A stretch of 64,000 nucleotides of DNA from Poecilobothrus nobilitatus (GCA_947095535.1 OX352773.1:39887398-39951397), one strand, 5' to 3'; positions 15,501 through 27,973 are shown, counted from the stretch's first letter. Numbers and translations: made by a program. Notes: generated by a model from the letters alone, not told the origin.

Positions 15501-16740
15501 TTCCTATTTGATTAAACAAAAACTATTTAATTATGGAAAATTTTTTATCTTACAATATTTTTCTTTTTTTTTTTACCAATTTTGCAACATATTTTCAAAG
15601 TATACATATATATAAATATCTACTTTGTTAAATATTTTAAATTCCATATTAAATATTCATTATTCATTAAGTATTTTTTGGTTTTTTTTTTTTTTTGGTA
15701 AATTTAAAAGAATTTTTTATTCTAATTAAAAACAATTCAGAAATTATCAAACCAAGGAAATCTTCAACAAATAAATCATAAAAGTTCATATGTTCAAAAA
15801 ATGTTTAATTTTATATAAAAACTATATATATATATATATTACACAATAATAAATGTCAGTTTTATTTTAACCTTTCTTATTAAATAAATTCAATTCGTCA
15901 TATTCACCTGGCGGCATTTTTTCTCTAAGAATAATTAATGAATACCTACCAAAATAAAACATAAACCGGTCGAATCACAACTTATTTTTATATTATTTAA
16001 AAAGAAAAAAAAAACCATAACAAATAAAGTTAAAAAATAATATAAAATAAAATCAATCAAAAAAACTAAAAAAAAAAAAACCGAAATTTTTGTTTTACAA
16101 TACAATACAACTACATATATAGTTTCTATACATATAATAATCATAAAATAGTGTGTCAGCATCACACCTGATTAGTCATTTTATTATTTAAGGAAAAAAA
16201 CTTTTTTAATTTAAATTTACCTGTTTAGTTCTAAGGTTTTTTTTTTATCATTTCTTATTTTTCAATTCTTATTTTAATTTAAAAATTATCGAAAATTCTT
16301 TAAAAACTCATCAATTTTTTTTTTTTTTTTGTTTTTCTATGAAGAAAATATAAAAAAAAGTTTAAACGGTAGACAAAAAAATGACAGCAGTAAAAAAATT
16401 TCTTTATGTAAACGCACGCAGATAATACAGCAATTACACAATCTGATGGTAGTCATTGAAATTATTTTTGTGTTGAGTTTTTTTTTTTTTTTTGGATAAA
16501 AAAAATATCTAAATCGTTAATGGAAAGGTAAAAAGCGCGCAAACGTATAGTGAAGATGAAATAAGCATAATTTTATATAACTAAAAATAAATAGTTTGTG
16601 TAATTAAAAGTTTTTGTGTAATAATTGTAAATAGTACTTAAATGTGTTTATACAGTTAATAACAAAAAATTTGTTAAATTACTATTAATTATCACTATAG
16701 GTTTTAGTCTGTACCTATTTTAAAATTATTATGTTGGTTC
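9550..16740. other. AT-rich non-coding DNA, no gene seen
   Basis: This 7-kb stretch contains simple sequence only. There are numerous poly(A)/poly(T) runs, a TATG/CATA-rich patch around 11755-11810, another near 14095-14150 and a (TTG)5 run at 14982-14996. The open frames here (11707-12003 plus, 15130-15363 plus, 15935-16165 minus) have AT-driven composition and no domain. I see no transposon ends. Confidence 0.55.
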
Positions 16741-16742
16741 TA

Positions 16743-17206
16743 CAATTAACGTTCTGGTTTCGTTCTCTATACGCATTCTACAAAAGAAAGAGTTTCCATA
16801 ATGAAATTTGGAGTTTAAGCGAAAAAATTAAATAAAATAAAATTTTAATTTGATAAAATTTCAGCTTTTTCTCTATTTTAATAAATATTTACTTAATATT
16901 TTCTTTATTAAATATTTTAAAATAAGTTTAAAAATATTGCAAAAAAAAAAAATACGCATATTTAGCTACTAGTTAAAACAAAATGGTTTCTTTTTATTTT
17001 TTATTTTGATACTATTCAATTATTTGACACTTTAATCCGTAAAGAAAATGAACGAAAACAGTTAAAAATTAAACTTTTTCTATGACTGCGAAACGGCTGC
17101 ATTTATTGTGGATACTTTCATACAATGTAATACATTTACATAAACTCTACTTTACTACACTCTATACTTTGACAGCTGACTGCGTATAGAAAACGAACGT
17201 TCATTG
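16743..17206. repeat. Short inverted-repeat structure, possible MITE
   Basis: The left arm (16743-16778) and the complement of the right arm (17178-17206) share two blocks: CAATKAACGTTC (11 of 12 bases) and GTTYTCTATACGCAKTC (15 of 17 bases). The left arm has about 7 extra bases between the blocks. The interval is about 464 bp with no open frame of interest. Related words (GAACGAAAAC and TCTATGACTGCG near 17050-17090) lie inside the right half. I do not see a convincing target-site duplication, so a decayed MITE is likely but not proven. Confidence 0.4.
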
Positions 17207-17209
17207 AAA

Positions 17210-18505
17210 ATGCTGTTCGTTAAAAAACTTATTTAAAAGCCGTCAAACCGTATACGAATATAATGATGATGAAAATTATTACATTAACAGTCAACTAGAA
17301 AATACCGGAATTTGATAATTTTAAGACATCAAAAATATGAAAGTTTTCCAGAAATAGTTTCCTCCTTGTTCAGTTCTATTAGACTTTTGAGTAGAAATAA
17401 TTTCTTCAAATTCACAAACATTTATATATTAAAAACTAATAAAAAGATCTGTGAGTTGAAATATTTAATCCAAAACAGTTAATAATTTTACATCAATTAC
17501 ATAATCTTATTTATGGATATTAGAGGTTATTCAAATAAAATAAAATTTTTAATATTTTTACTTAAATAGTTACAAATTATATTTACAATTTTTTTTTTTT
17601 TAAATAAAATAATAAAATAAGAAATATTTTTGAATTATATTATTTTAATTTTTAAATATTTAAAAAAAATATAATGTATAAATAAACAAGTAGGTACCTA
17701 CCTACTTACAAAAAGTGTTGGAGAAAGAACCATATACTTTATTTAAAAAGAAAACTAATTAATAAATAAATGCATATAATAGAAAAAACTATAGATAAAT
17801 TTAAAAAAAAAATTAGAATTATAAGATCTTGAAAAGATCAAATATCTGAATCGAAAATTTTAAACAAATAAACAAATTTTTTTTTAGTTTACTCAAACAT
17901 ATTATATATTTTATATATTCAAACTGTTTTCAAATATACATGAAAAATATCCTAATAATATAATTTTAAAACTGAAGCATTATTATACTTATAGATGATT
18001 TTAAAAATTTAATATTTGTGGAGATAAAAATTATTTTAGATATTCGTTTAATAATGAACTTTATTTATTGTATAGAAGTATATTATAGTTAAATAGTGTA
18101 GATATAATGGGTTTCCACGGTTTTACCACGTAAAAGTGTCAACTGGCCTTATATTGTAGGATCAAAGTATCAGGGCAATTTTTTGACACAAATTATTGTT
18201 GTTTTATATATAAAAATATGTGCTAACACATATTCTAGACCCTAACCTTATTATGTGTTATTTTAAATATTTACTCTTGTATATTTTTGAAGGTTGTTTT
18301 TATTTGATTTGATATTTTTAAAAGATACCAACCAATATTTCTCTAAATCAAACAACATTTCTGTCATTTTTTAATTTATAATTTATATTTTTCATATTGG
18401 GTAGTTCACATAATCTTAGTATTTTAAGATTTATTATTTAGACCCTTATAGTGTGTTTTTATTTATAACAAAATTTGTTTTATTTATTTATTGTTTAAAG
18501 TTTTG
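17210..18505. other. AT-rich non-coding DNA, no gene seen
   Basis: No gene is visible. There is a short palindrome TAGGTACCTA at 17691-17700 inside a TAGG/CCTA-rich patch, and otherwise AT-rich sequence. The patch at 18110-18190 is slightly less AT-rich but its frames are short. Confidence 0.55.
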
Positions 18506-18514
18506 ATATTATAT

Positions 18515-18989
18515 CATCGGTTCTTAAACTGTGGCCCGCGGACTCTTTTGAAGTGGTCCGCGAAGGTAAAAATGATTAATGTAAACTAAATATGTTTGTT
18601 AAAATTAGTTTCAATGTTACTAATGAAAAAAAAATATTTTGTTTTTTTTTTCCTCAATAATTATTTTTGAAATTTTCAAAATATGAAAATCTTTAAATTT
18701 GAATAAAATCTAGTAGCCCGATCATTATATAATATATAACTGACTAGGGGCCCTATAGTGTCCTTTACCCTGTGTACATAATTTCAAAGAGACAGTTTAT
18801 AAATTTACATAATATATATGTATGTATGTATACACTTTATAAATATTTAAATTTAACGGTTTTAAAAAAATATTCAAAATAAAAACAATCAAATCAAAGT
18901 AATCTATGAAAGTAAAATTAATTCGGTGGTCCGCAAATTTCAGATTTTTTAATCCATGGTTCGCGAAGTATAAAGTTTAAGAACCGCTG
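18515..18989. mobile_element. hAT-type non-autonomous element (MITE) with 8-bp TSD
   Basis: The 475-bp interval is flanked by the perfect direct repeat TATTATAT (18507-18514 and 18990-18997), the 8-bp target duplication expected of hAT elements. The ends are inverted: the left starts CATCGGTTCTTAAACT and the complement of the right starts CAGCGGTTCTTAAACT, with one mismatch in 16. Subterminal GTGGTCCGCGAA/GTGGTCCGCAAA/GGTTCGCGAAG words are clearly more GC-rich than the surroundings, as is common in hAT subterminal regions. The interior is AT-rich with a short GGGGCCCTATAGTG word near 18747, and it encodes no transposase. This is therefore a deletion derivative that would need a transposase supplied elsewhere. 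Confidence 0.85.
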
Positions 18990-18999
18990 TATTATATCT

Positions 19000-19815
19000 A
19001 TTTTAGGTTTATATATATTTATAATTTTATATATTTTTATATATTTATAAAAATATATGTACAATTAATTATATACATATTTATTTGTAATTAAACATAA
19101 CAAAATGTGATTGCAAATAAGAGACAACAAAATAACAAGTTCCAAAAAAGATACTAACTGTTTAAAAAGATTTTCTATCCAAAATTAAAATTTGAAAAAT
19201 TTTCGCAATACTGTGATTCACATTATTATTTCCTAAAAATTTTAGTTTTTACTTTTTTCATGGCATGATCAGATCTAAATATAAATGACAGATTATCTAA
19301 CTAAATGAAATGTAAATTTCTATAAATTTATAAATATATGATAGCAAATTCAATTTTTTTTTTATTGGGTCAAGCACACATAATTATATAAAATGTTACC
19401 TTTTAATTAAAAAATAAAAAAAAAAAAAATAAATAAACTTGACATGATTTTTATGGTGTTTCCATAGTTCTCATACCCAGAAAACAATCAATATTTTTTT
19501 TTTTTAATATATGAATTGTTTGTACAGTAAAAGTAAAAATTATAATGACAATGGAGATTCTATTTTTATTTTATAATTATTTTTCAAAAAAAAATATAGG
19601 CATAAAAAAAATAAATTAATTTTTTTTGTTTTGTTAATTTAATTTAACTTTTATTGTGCAATATATTGTGCTTTATAAATAATTATAATGTTATATTAAG
19701 TAATTAAAGTTTTAAGTTTAAGTTTTTTTTTAAAGTAAAATTTAAGTTTTGCTTAAATAAATACAAAATTTATCTATACTGCTAATAATTTTTAATATTA
19801 TATAATTACATATTA
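19000..19815. other. AT-rich non-coding DNA, no gene seen
   Basis: The interval between the hAT element and the mariner element holds TATA-rich runs (19010-19085) and several poly(A)/poly(T) tracts. I see no gene and no element ends. Confidence 0.55.
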
Positions 19816-19817
19816 TA

Positions 19818-20727
19818 CAGGGTTTTCCAATTTGAGTGTTATGATTTCTTTTCAAAAAAAAAACACACTAATTGTTAAGGAAATTCAAATGTTTTTTATT
19901 TAATGTGCAGTACAATCGATACAATTAAATTCTGAATAAAACGTCATTCAAATAGCCTCCACGACTTCTTTTGCAGGAACGAATTCGATTAACCCAATTT
20001 TCGAGCACTTTTTCCACTAAATCAAGTCGTATGTCATGAATAGCACGTTCAATATTGACTTCCAAAGCTTGAAGAGAGTCTGGTTTATAGCTTAAGACCA
20101 ATGACTTCAAATAACATCAAAAGAAATAGTTTAATGGTTTTAAATCACAACTTCTTGGAGGCCCCCCTTCAATGTCACAATTTTTTCAAATAATCGAATC
20201 TTCAAACTTTTCTCACAATAATTCGGTTGTTGCACGTGCTGTGTGGCACGTAGCCCCGTTGTGTTGGAACCAGATGTCAAGATAAACTTCTTCCAATTTC
20301 GGCCATAAAAAGTTGGTTATCATCGATCTATACCGCTCTCCATTGACAGTAACAGTGTTACCAGCTTCATTTCCAAAGAAGTACGGACCGATGATTCCAT
20401 CAGAATAAAAACCACACTAAAGTGTCAATTTAGGTGAATGTAATGGTTGTTAATGAATAATTTGTGGATTTTTTCGCACCAGATTTTTTCGCACTACCGA
20501 TGGTGCGGTACCGATGAAAGTGAGCCACGAAAAGTTGCAATTGGAGAACGATTATTTTGATAATAAAATTGAATAATTTGTAAACGTTGTTCTTGCGTAT
20601 ATCTCTCCATGATGAAATTGTAAACATTACTGAATACAATGAAAAAAAAATGACAGATCATGACATACTACAAATGGCCGAAACATCACTTAGAAATCTT
20701 ATCACTCAAATTGGAAAACCCGTTCTG
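19818..20727 (-). mobile_element. Internally deleted mariner-family (Tc1/mariner) transposon
   Basis: A 910-bp element is flanked by TA on each side (19816-19817 and 20728-20729), the target site of Tc1/mariner transposons. The terminal inverted repeats share GGGTTTTCCAATTTGAGTG and continue for about 30 bp with two mismatches. The left end (19818 onward) lacks four bases, GAAC, present just inside the right end (complement of 20721-20727). Intact relatives encode a transposase of roughly 350 residues in about 1.3 kb, so this copy has lost a large internal piece. It carries the minus-strand transposase relic described separately. The well-preserved inverted repeats beside a broken gene suggest a non-autonomous copy. 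Confidence 0.9.
19925..20610 (-). pseudogene. Broken mariner-family transposase
   Basis: The gene encoded a cut-and-paste DDE/D transposase of the mariner type common in insects. The start at 20610 gives MERYTQEQRLQIIQFYYQNN, a typical helix-turn-helix N-terminus. A second HTH-linked scrap (GSAKKSGAKKST) follows in another frame. A large deletion then removes the region that would hold the first catalytic Asp. The remaining C-terminal half reads through CGFYSDGIIGPYFF, TVNGERYRSMITNFLW, WFQHNGATCHTA, RSCDLKPLNYFF and KRSRGGYLNDVLF. The second and third catalytic Asp are expected within WFQQDGATCH and DLTPLDFFLW, but the sequence has Asn at both places (codons at 20258-20260 and 20129-20131). 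In-frame stops lie at 20417-20419, 20213-20215, 20186-20188 and 20117-20119; the first and last fall where Trp is expected. The product cannot be active. The last 61 codons (19925-20110) are still open. Confidence 0.88.
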
Positions 20728-20729
20728 TA

Positions 20730-23700
20730 CAATATGTAATAATTTTTAATATAAGTACAAAAATAGTAAAAATGTGGAATGTAATAAGTATAAATCGTAA
20801 TTTGTCAGGAAGTTAATTTAAAAACAAAATATTCATATGTATATTGTAGTTATATAATTAATCATTTTAAAGTTAAAGTAAGTAATTAACTTTTTACTGT
20901 TTTTTTTTCGAAATTGCATTTAGATAAAAAAAAAAAAAACAAATTTAACATTGTTTCTTTTTTATTGTTATTTTAAGTTATTTAAATACTTATTTTAATT
21001 TTAAAAAATAATGTAGATATATATTATGTATGTTACAACTTCATTATTTAGGCGATCGTTTTAAAAATTTTGTCAAAAATGACATCATAAAATTAATTTG
21101 CATCGGTGGTAATTTTATTCAAATTTGTTTTTTTTTTTTTTCAATTTTAATTTTTGATATTTTTTTAAGATGAATTTATTAAAAACTTTATATAATATAA
21201 ATAATTCAGCTTTAATATGACAACCATTTTTTTTTTTTTTATTAAAGATATAATTATATTAAAAAACAGTGTAATTTTGTTGTTGGTTAGGTAAAATTTT
21301 AAAACTTCAAAAGAAAAGAAATATACTTAGATAGTTACTAAGTAGAAGGGTAGAACTTTTCTATTAATAAATTACAACTTGTTTTTTTACGCACCAAAAA
21401 AGTTTAATACTTATTCCTAAAAAATCAAGAGTCCATAATTAAAATACAGAGAGTAGAAAATTCTCATTTTATCTATAATATGTATCTTTCATGTTTTTTT
21501 TTTTTATAAATTGTAACGTAAAGTAGTCGCTAATTAGATATTAAACAAAAGAAGTAAGAATTTTTTTTTTTTTTTGTAGTGCATACCTCTTGTTTACTTT
21601 TTTTTATATACATATATATTATACATAAGTAAGTACAACACAGATATACTTATATAAAAAAAAAAGTTACAATTATTTTTTTAAATTAAAAGTAAGAAAA
21701 AAAAAAAACAAATTTAAAAAATCCATAGAAACTCTTTTTCTTTTTAATCTTTTAATTATGAGCTTCTTGTTTTTTTTTTATTTTCATTTCTGTATTTTTA
21801 TATAGGTAGTTAAAAAAGAAAATATTTTTTTGTTTTTTTTTTATTTTATTTTCTATTGTATTCTCATCAAAAAAAAAATTTCCCGCCAAAAACAATTGTT
21901 GTAATAACGACGACAACGAACAAACAAACAACGTTTCACAAAACTAAAAAAAAAATTTCTTTTAATAAGGATGTTACACTATTCCAATCTAAAAAGCTAA
22001 TAAATAATGCCTATGTGAAAATATGTCCAGACAAGTTAAGCTCAAGCAAATTTTTTTTTTTTTGTTTTTTGGTTTCAAGAAGAACCCACTTATTGTGTTT
22101 ATCTAAAGTTCAAAATTGTTTTGTGTAAAGTAAATTTAGTTAAGAGTAATAAAATTAGTTGTTTTCATTATAGTAGCAGCCTAAGTTTCAAAATTTTTTT
22201 TTATTTTAGTGTTTTTTTTTTTGTTTTCAAAATTTTCCCGCATAATGTCTATAACGATTTTCTTTCTGTCCTTAATTGTAATTTTACAATTGAAGCTCAA
22301 ATTTTACTCAATTTAAATGGCACTGCAATAAAATAAATTTTTTTTTTTTTTTTGCTTTTATAAATTTTCTTCGAATTTCCATTAAAATTTCATATTTTTT
22401 ACTATTAGAAAAAAAAAAAAAAAAATTAGGTTGTCTGTCAAGATAATGTGAAACATTTGTTAATAAGAAAAAGAGTAAAAGTTAAGAGAAAAGGATATTT
22501 CATTTGTTGTAATTTTGTTGGTTAAATTAATCAGTTTTATAATTTAAAATAAAAAATAATTTTAAGTATATTAATTATTAATAAAAATTTTGTGTTTGTT
22601 AACACAGGCAACAAATATATATCATGCGCCTAAAAGTAGGTATAACTGTCTATATGGTATGATAAATGTAAACAGTGTAGTTTTTTTGTTTTAAATTTTA
22701 TTAGAGATCTTGGTAGTCGACGCATTAATGCATTAACCATTAGGACATGACGCATTTACCATAAGGGAATGCTTAATGAAATCCATATTAAGCATTTTTA
22801 ATTAGAAATTCCAAATAAAATTCTTTTTGCGATCCACTATAGATATAATTTAATATTGCTATATGTCTATATAGATTAATAATAGTACTTAATCTCAAGT
22901 ATTTATTAAAGTTCTTTCTAATAACAAAAAAAAAAAAAAAATTTATAATGACTACTTTTGACATCAACTTTTAATTTTAACATGTGGTTTTAAAAGAATG
23001 TGTTAATCCCAAAAATGATGTCATTTTTTATTTGATTAAAATAGAACCCATCATAATAGCTAATAATAGAATTTTTTTTAAAATAATATTTTTGGCATTT
23101 GTCACAATCCCTTTATTTTGTATACAAACTTAAATTTCAATTTCTTCATAATTTTTTTTCTATAAGAATCCGAGTAGAAATATAGTTTGTATATGAAAAA
23201 AACAAAAGTTTTTATTTTCTCATGTTAACTTTTACTTTAAAGATTATGCTATATCTATTTGCAACAATATCTAATATAAGTATGTATATATATATATAGT
23301 TTTTGAATTAAAGAAAATTATGTCATGGTATAATTTTATGTTTCATTATCTTTCTCCTTTAGGAGAACGAAAGATGAAAAACAAAAAAAAAAAAAAAAAA
23401 GAAATAAAAGAAAAATAAATCACCATAGCATGCAAATTAGGGAAATTTAATTTGAAAGAGTCAAGAAAATGAAAAGAAAACAAACAAAAAAAAAGTGCCT
23501 AGTATATTCAGTGAAGTGAAGTTTTTATAGTTTTATAATACCTGATATTTACTAAATTAGGTTATACTTAGATATTGCAAGCATGTTACTGTCTATTTTA
23601 TGGTATTTTTTTTTTTGTTTATTCCTTCATATTTTAAAATTAAAATTTTCATTTTTTTTTTTATTTAAATTATGATTTGATTGTAATAAGATTATGTCTT

Positions 23701-24224
23701 TTTAAGAAAAAACAAAAAAAAAAAAAACATTTTTATGAAAATTTAATTCTTGTAATTTTTTTTTTTTTTTTGTAGTAATCAGATAAATTTTAGAAAAACG
23801 AATCTAAAAATTTTAATTAAGTTGTATATAAAATTAGGCCTATTTATTATTGGAAATTTCACCTTAAATGAAACTGTTTTTTTTTTTTTTTTTTCTTTTC
23901 GTTATAAAAATATCGCTGCAGAGGAACTTTCTAATATGTATAAATCGTTATAATAAGAGAAAAATTCAAATCAAATATTTAAGATGTAAATTTGAAGATT
24001 TAAAATATTTTGTTTAAGAAAAGCACAGTGTTTGTTTTATAATGATTTCAAAAATTAAAGTTAATATTCAAAAATTTAAGTTAAAAAAATACAAGTAAGT
24101 AAATATAAATATTTTGCTTAAATATATATTATTGGAATTACTCCAGCGACTAATTTTATAACTTAACTTAATAAGTAACTATTTTTTTCTAAATATGAAA
24201 TTTGCATACATCCGATGATATATA
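20730..24224. other. AT-rich non-coding DNA, no gene seen
   Basis: No gene is visible. The sequence is dominated by poly(T) and poly(A) runs, several of 13-18 bases (near 21220, 23380 and 23880). Overlapping plus-strand open frames at 21856-22128 and 22121-22336 have low-complexity K/F-rich products and no domain. A tRNA-like scrap on the minus strand is listed separately. Confidence 0.55.
22722..22756 (-). repeat. tRNA A-box-like scrap
   Basis: On the minus strand the sequence reads GTCCTAATGGTTAATGCATT, close to the D-arm and A box of an arginine-type tRNA (usual form TGGCCTAATGGATAAGGC). No B box follows at the right distance and no stem closes, so this is at most the 5' part of a tRNA pseudogene or SINE head. 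It could be chance. Confidence 0.2.
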
Positions 24225-24233
24225 TATGATACA

Positions 24234-24915
24234 GGGAAACGCTATGAAAGCTCGCGTCTTAAAATTTCATGTTTTTATAAAGTTTGTTTTTTTTAAAATG
24301 TCATGTTTCAAAATATCGTTTTTAAAAGCTACCGTGTCAAAATCTCGTGTCTAAAAATAGCCTGTTTTAAAATTTTGCGTTTCACGATATATCTACAAAA
24401 TATATCGCGTAAAAATAGCATAATATTCGTCATACTATTTTAGAATTTTTGATATTGGAATATATACTTATATAAGTATATGTAAAAAAAAATAAATAGA
24501 AAGGATTTTAGAGTTGGTTATAAAATCAAAATAAGTTTCAATAATTTGTTTAACAAAGGATTGGAGGCGGGACTATTTCTCTGTCAAACTGATTATTAAG
24601 TTAGAGTTTGAAAATAAGAGGGATTTCGTATAACCATATACTTAGTTAAGTTTCATAACATTCAATCAAATATTTTTCAACTAATGAAATTGACAGCACT
24701 GTTTTTTTTGTAAGCCCCCGATTATTATAAAAATATTATCAATGCAATTTATATCAGCAAAAATTATAAATTTGTAACAAAATTTTTATTTTCGCGGTGA
24801 AAATTGTGACATTTTGAGACACGGGATTTTAAAACAGAAGTTTTGGACACGTTAAATTTTAAGACACAAAATTTTAAGACAAAAGATTTTGAGATGCGAA
24901 CTTCCGTACCCGACC
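24234..24915. mobile_element. Mutator-like non-autonomous element with 9-bp TSD
   Basis: The 682-bp element is flanked by a perfect 9-bp direct repeat, TATGATACA (24225-24233 and 24916-24924), the target-duplication length of Mutator-like elements. Its ends start with GG and are inverted: the left block GCTATGAAAGCTCGCGTCTT and the complement of the right, GGTACGGAAGTTCGCATCTC, differ mostly by transitions. Inside each end is an array of short units of about 13-17 bp with consensus near GTGTCTTAAAATTTC, at least five on each side (24255-24410, and complement of 24795-24900). The middle holds one minus-strand copy of the shared module (24502-24557). There is no transposase frame. The assignment to Mutator rests on TSD length and GG termini; a direct family match was not possible. 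Confidence 0.75.
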
Positions 24916-26067
24916 TATGATACATAAAGTACCAAAATTCTAAATATCTAATTTCATTGCCATTTTAACTCGAAAATTTTTACAAATACTTATACTTAAA
25001 TGGTATTTAAATGGTACATAGTATTTAACAATAAAAAAAAAAAGCATTGACAAATAATAACAATTAAATTAATTTGATTTTAATTTCTAAGTCAATAAAA
25101 AATTTTTTTTTTGTAATCAATAGAATTCAAATAATATTATAATAGAACATATCAACACTTTTTTATTATTTTTTTTAACATAATATAATAATTATGTAAT
25201 TTCCAACGTGGGCATTTGTTTTTTTTTTATATTAAATACATTGTATATTTTTTTAACTAATTTAATTTTATTATTGTTTAGTTTTTATTTTCTTAAATCC
25301 AAACACGGAAATCAAAATCAAAAGATATTTGATCTATTCAAATTGTGTGTGCATAATTAATAATTTCCTTTTAATTTTATGTAAATAAAAAAAAAAAAAT
25401 AAAAAAAGAAATTAAACTAAAAGATCATTCTTAAAATCAATCATATTTATTTACATATAGAAATTATATTATATATTGTTAATTGTATATATTTATTTAT
25501 AGTTTATATTTAAAAAATGTCATATCTATTTATTTACTATATATTAGTAATATATACATTCTTTTTAATTATATATTGTGTCGCAAAATTATTATTTTTT
25601 TTTTTTTTTCGTTGTTGTTATTTCAATTACCGCCAACATAATAAATGTCAAAATTAGTTAAATATTTCCTTTTCAAATCAAAATCAATTCAATATTTTTT
25701 CTTTTAATTAAATGAACGACAACGTCAATTTCATTATATTATATTATAGATTTTTATCTATAAAATGTCGATTAACTAATAAAAAATAAAATAAAATTAT
25801 TAATAAAAAATAAAAATTATATAGACTTAATTTTTTTCATAATGGCGGTGTGTCGGAGAATTTTAAATATACTTAACTTTTATTTTTTGTTTAAAAAAAA
25901 ATTTAAATTAATTTCTCAGTTGGTACAAGATAGGTACTACATATATGATAAAAGATCAATAATTTTTGCCTTCCTTTTACAGAGTAAACTACTTTTTCTA
26001 ACCTCAACTACACAGTAGCCTTTGAGAAAGAATATATGGGAGTAAATACACGGTTATGATAAATTAA

Positions 26068-26133
26068 CGTTCCTTTTACCAACTATTCCCTTCCCTATAT
26101 ACTCTCAACAACTCTTCCCGTATAAAAGGAACG
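26068..26133. repeat. Perfect 11-bp inverted repeat
   Basis: CGTTCCTTTTA at 26068-26078 is matched exactly by its complement at 26123-26133, separated by a 44-base C/T-rich spacer. The patch is less AT-rich than its neighbours. It could be a transposon-end relic or a hairpin; no target duplication or gene is attached to it. Confidence 0.4.
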
Positions 26134-26577
26134 AAAACATTATTACATTAAAATTTTCCTTTTCGAATAGTGTTGACTTCTTTAGTTTATATAATATAGG
26201 AAGCACTCATCAATGATATTCTATTCTCAAATGAGTATATTGGTATGGACAGCAGTATATCATTTTATATTATTATTTATTAGTTTCAGTATAAACATAA
26301 TATTATAAATAGATTAGATCTTAGTTAACAGTTTACCTTTGTCGACAAATAATGCAGACGAATTAAATGAAAATTGATTATAGAATTTATCAAGTCAATT
26401 GTTCTATTTATGCATTTTAATCTGATACGTTTTATGTGAATCATTGAATCATTATTTTTACTAAACAAAACTATTTTTACTAAATTGATACACTATACTA
26501 GAACTATTCCACAGAAATAATTATAGCTTGCGCCATCTATTATCTTATACAAAAATTATTTATTTTTATTTATTTTA

Positions 26578-26640
26578 TATAGCGATATAAACTATTTACT
26601 TTAAGACATTTTCATGACCACGGTTTGAATCCCCAAGATC
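26578..26640 (+). repeat. tRNA-like relic (B box)
   Basis: GGTTTGAATCCCC at 26622-26634 is a good match to the tRNA B box (usual GGTTCGAATCC). About 40 bases upstream, ATAGCGATATAAACT could be a decayed A box. The arms do not pair, so it is not a working tRNA. It may be a SINE or tRNA pseudogene. Confidence 0.25.
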
Positions 26641-27973
26641 TTTCAACTGAAAGAACCATTAATTACTTAATCCCTTCACCACTCATAAAATTTATATTAA
26701 TTACAATTACAAAATGCATAATTATTATGATTCTTTTAAATCTGATCCAATTTTCTTATTACAAAATTAGGTCTAATTTCATAGCTTCAAAACAATAAAA
26801 AAAAAATTTTATTCATTATAAAATTAAGTAAAAAAAAATATTTTATCGAATTTGTTAATAAAATTATTTGTGAGAAAAAATACAAAAAAAAAAGAAAAGT
26901 AAATGGGGAAAGAAGTTTAAAAACAAAAAAATAAAAATAAAAACCAACAACTTGTCAATCAATTCGTTCAATAAAAGGCCTCCCAGACTTGACATAGAGG
27001 AAAATATTTTGCGCACACCATATTTAAACCACAATTAAAATCAATTTTGCTATAATTTATACTTATTTATTTTATTTTTAATTGTTGTCGTCATTGTTGT
27101 CACCGGCGACCGACCTACTGATCATATAATAATGCGTGTGTGTTAAAAAAATAATACCTATTAAAAAAAGAAAAAACACATCGGTTAAATGAAGTAAGAA
27201 AAAACAAAAACAAAAATCATTGTTAAATAAGTAGAAATAATTTTTAAGTTGCTTTTTTTTTTGTGACCGTATATGCACTTTTTTTTGTGTTACTGACTTT
27301 TATAATAATAAAAAAAAACAACAAAAAAAAAAATAAAAACTATCAAAAAACTGTGATTGATCGAATCAAAGTTTTTTCTAAAGTTTTTCACGTATTATTT
27401 GATTTTTTTCTTTTTTATTTTCTAATCTTTTTTTTTACTCCTTTTTTACGGTAGCACTTTTTTAGAAAACTCATTTATTGATTGATAAAACGTAAATATA
27501 AGTAATATTAATTAATAACATATAAATAACATTTAGATATTATACATATACATATATATATAATATAATATATATATAATATTATACATATACATATATA
27601 TATTGAACACTTATCGAATTTAATATGATAAATCGTGATTGTGTTTTGATTTTAAGCGATTGGGTCATCGCTTGTCCTAATGAATCATCAAAAAATAAAA
27701 ATAAAACGAATATATATATGTACATAACAAACCGACTAACTATATTGTTAGATAATAATTGACTTATTCTGCTGTTTATTAAAATAAATTTAAAATATTG
27801 AAAAAGTTTTTAAATTTTAAATAAAATTCTTCTTATTTAATTATTAAAATAAAATTTCCATTTTAAGAGTAATAAGTATATAAATCTGATATTATTATAA
27901 ATTGTTGATTTTGTTGATATTATTATAAGTGATATGATATTATAAGATTTTCTTTTTCATATTGTAATGACTA

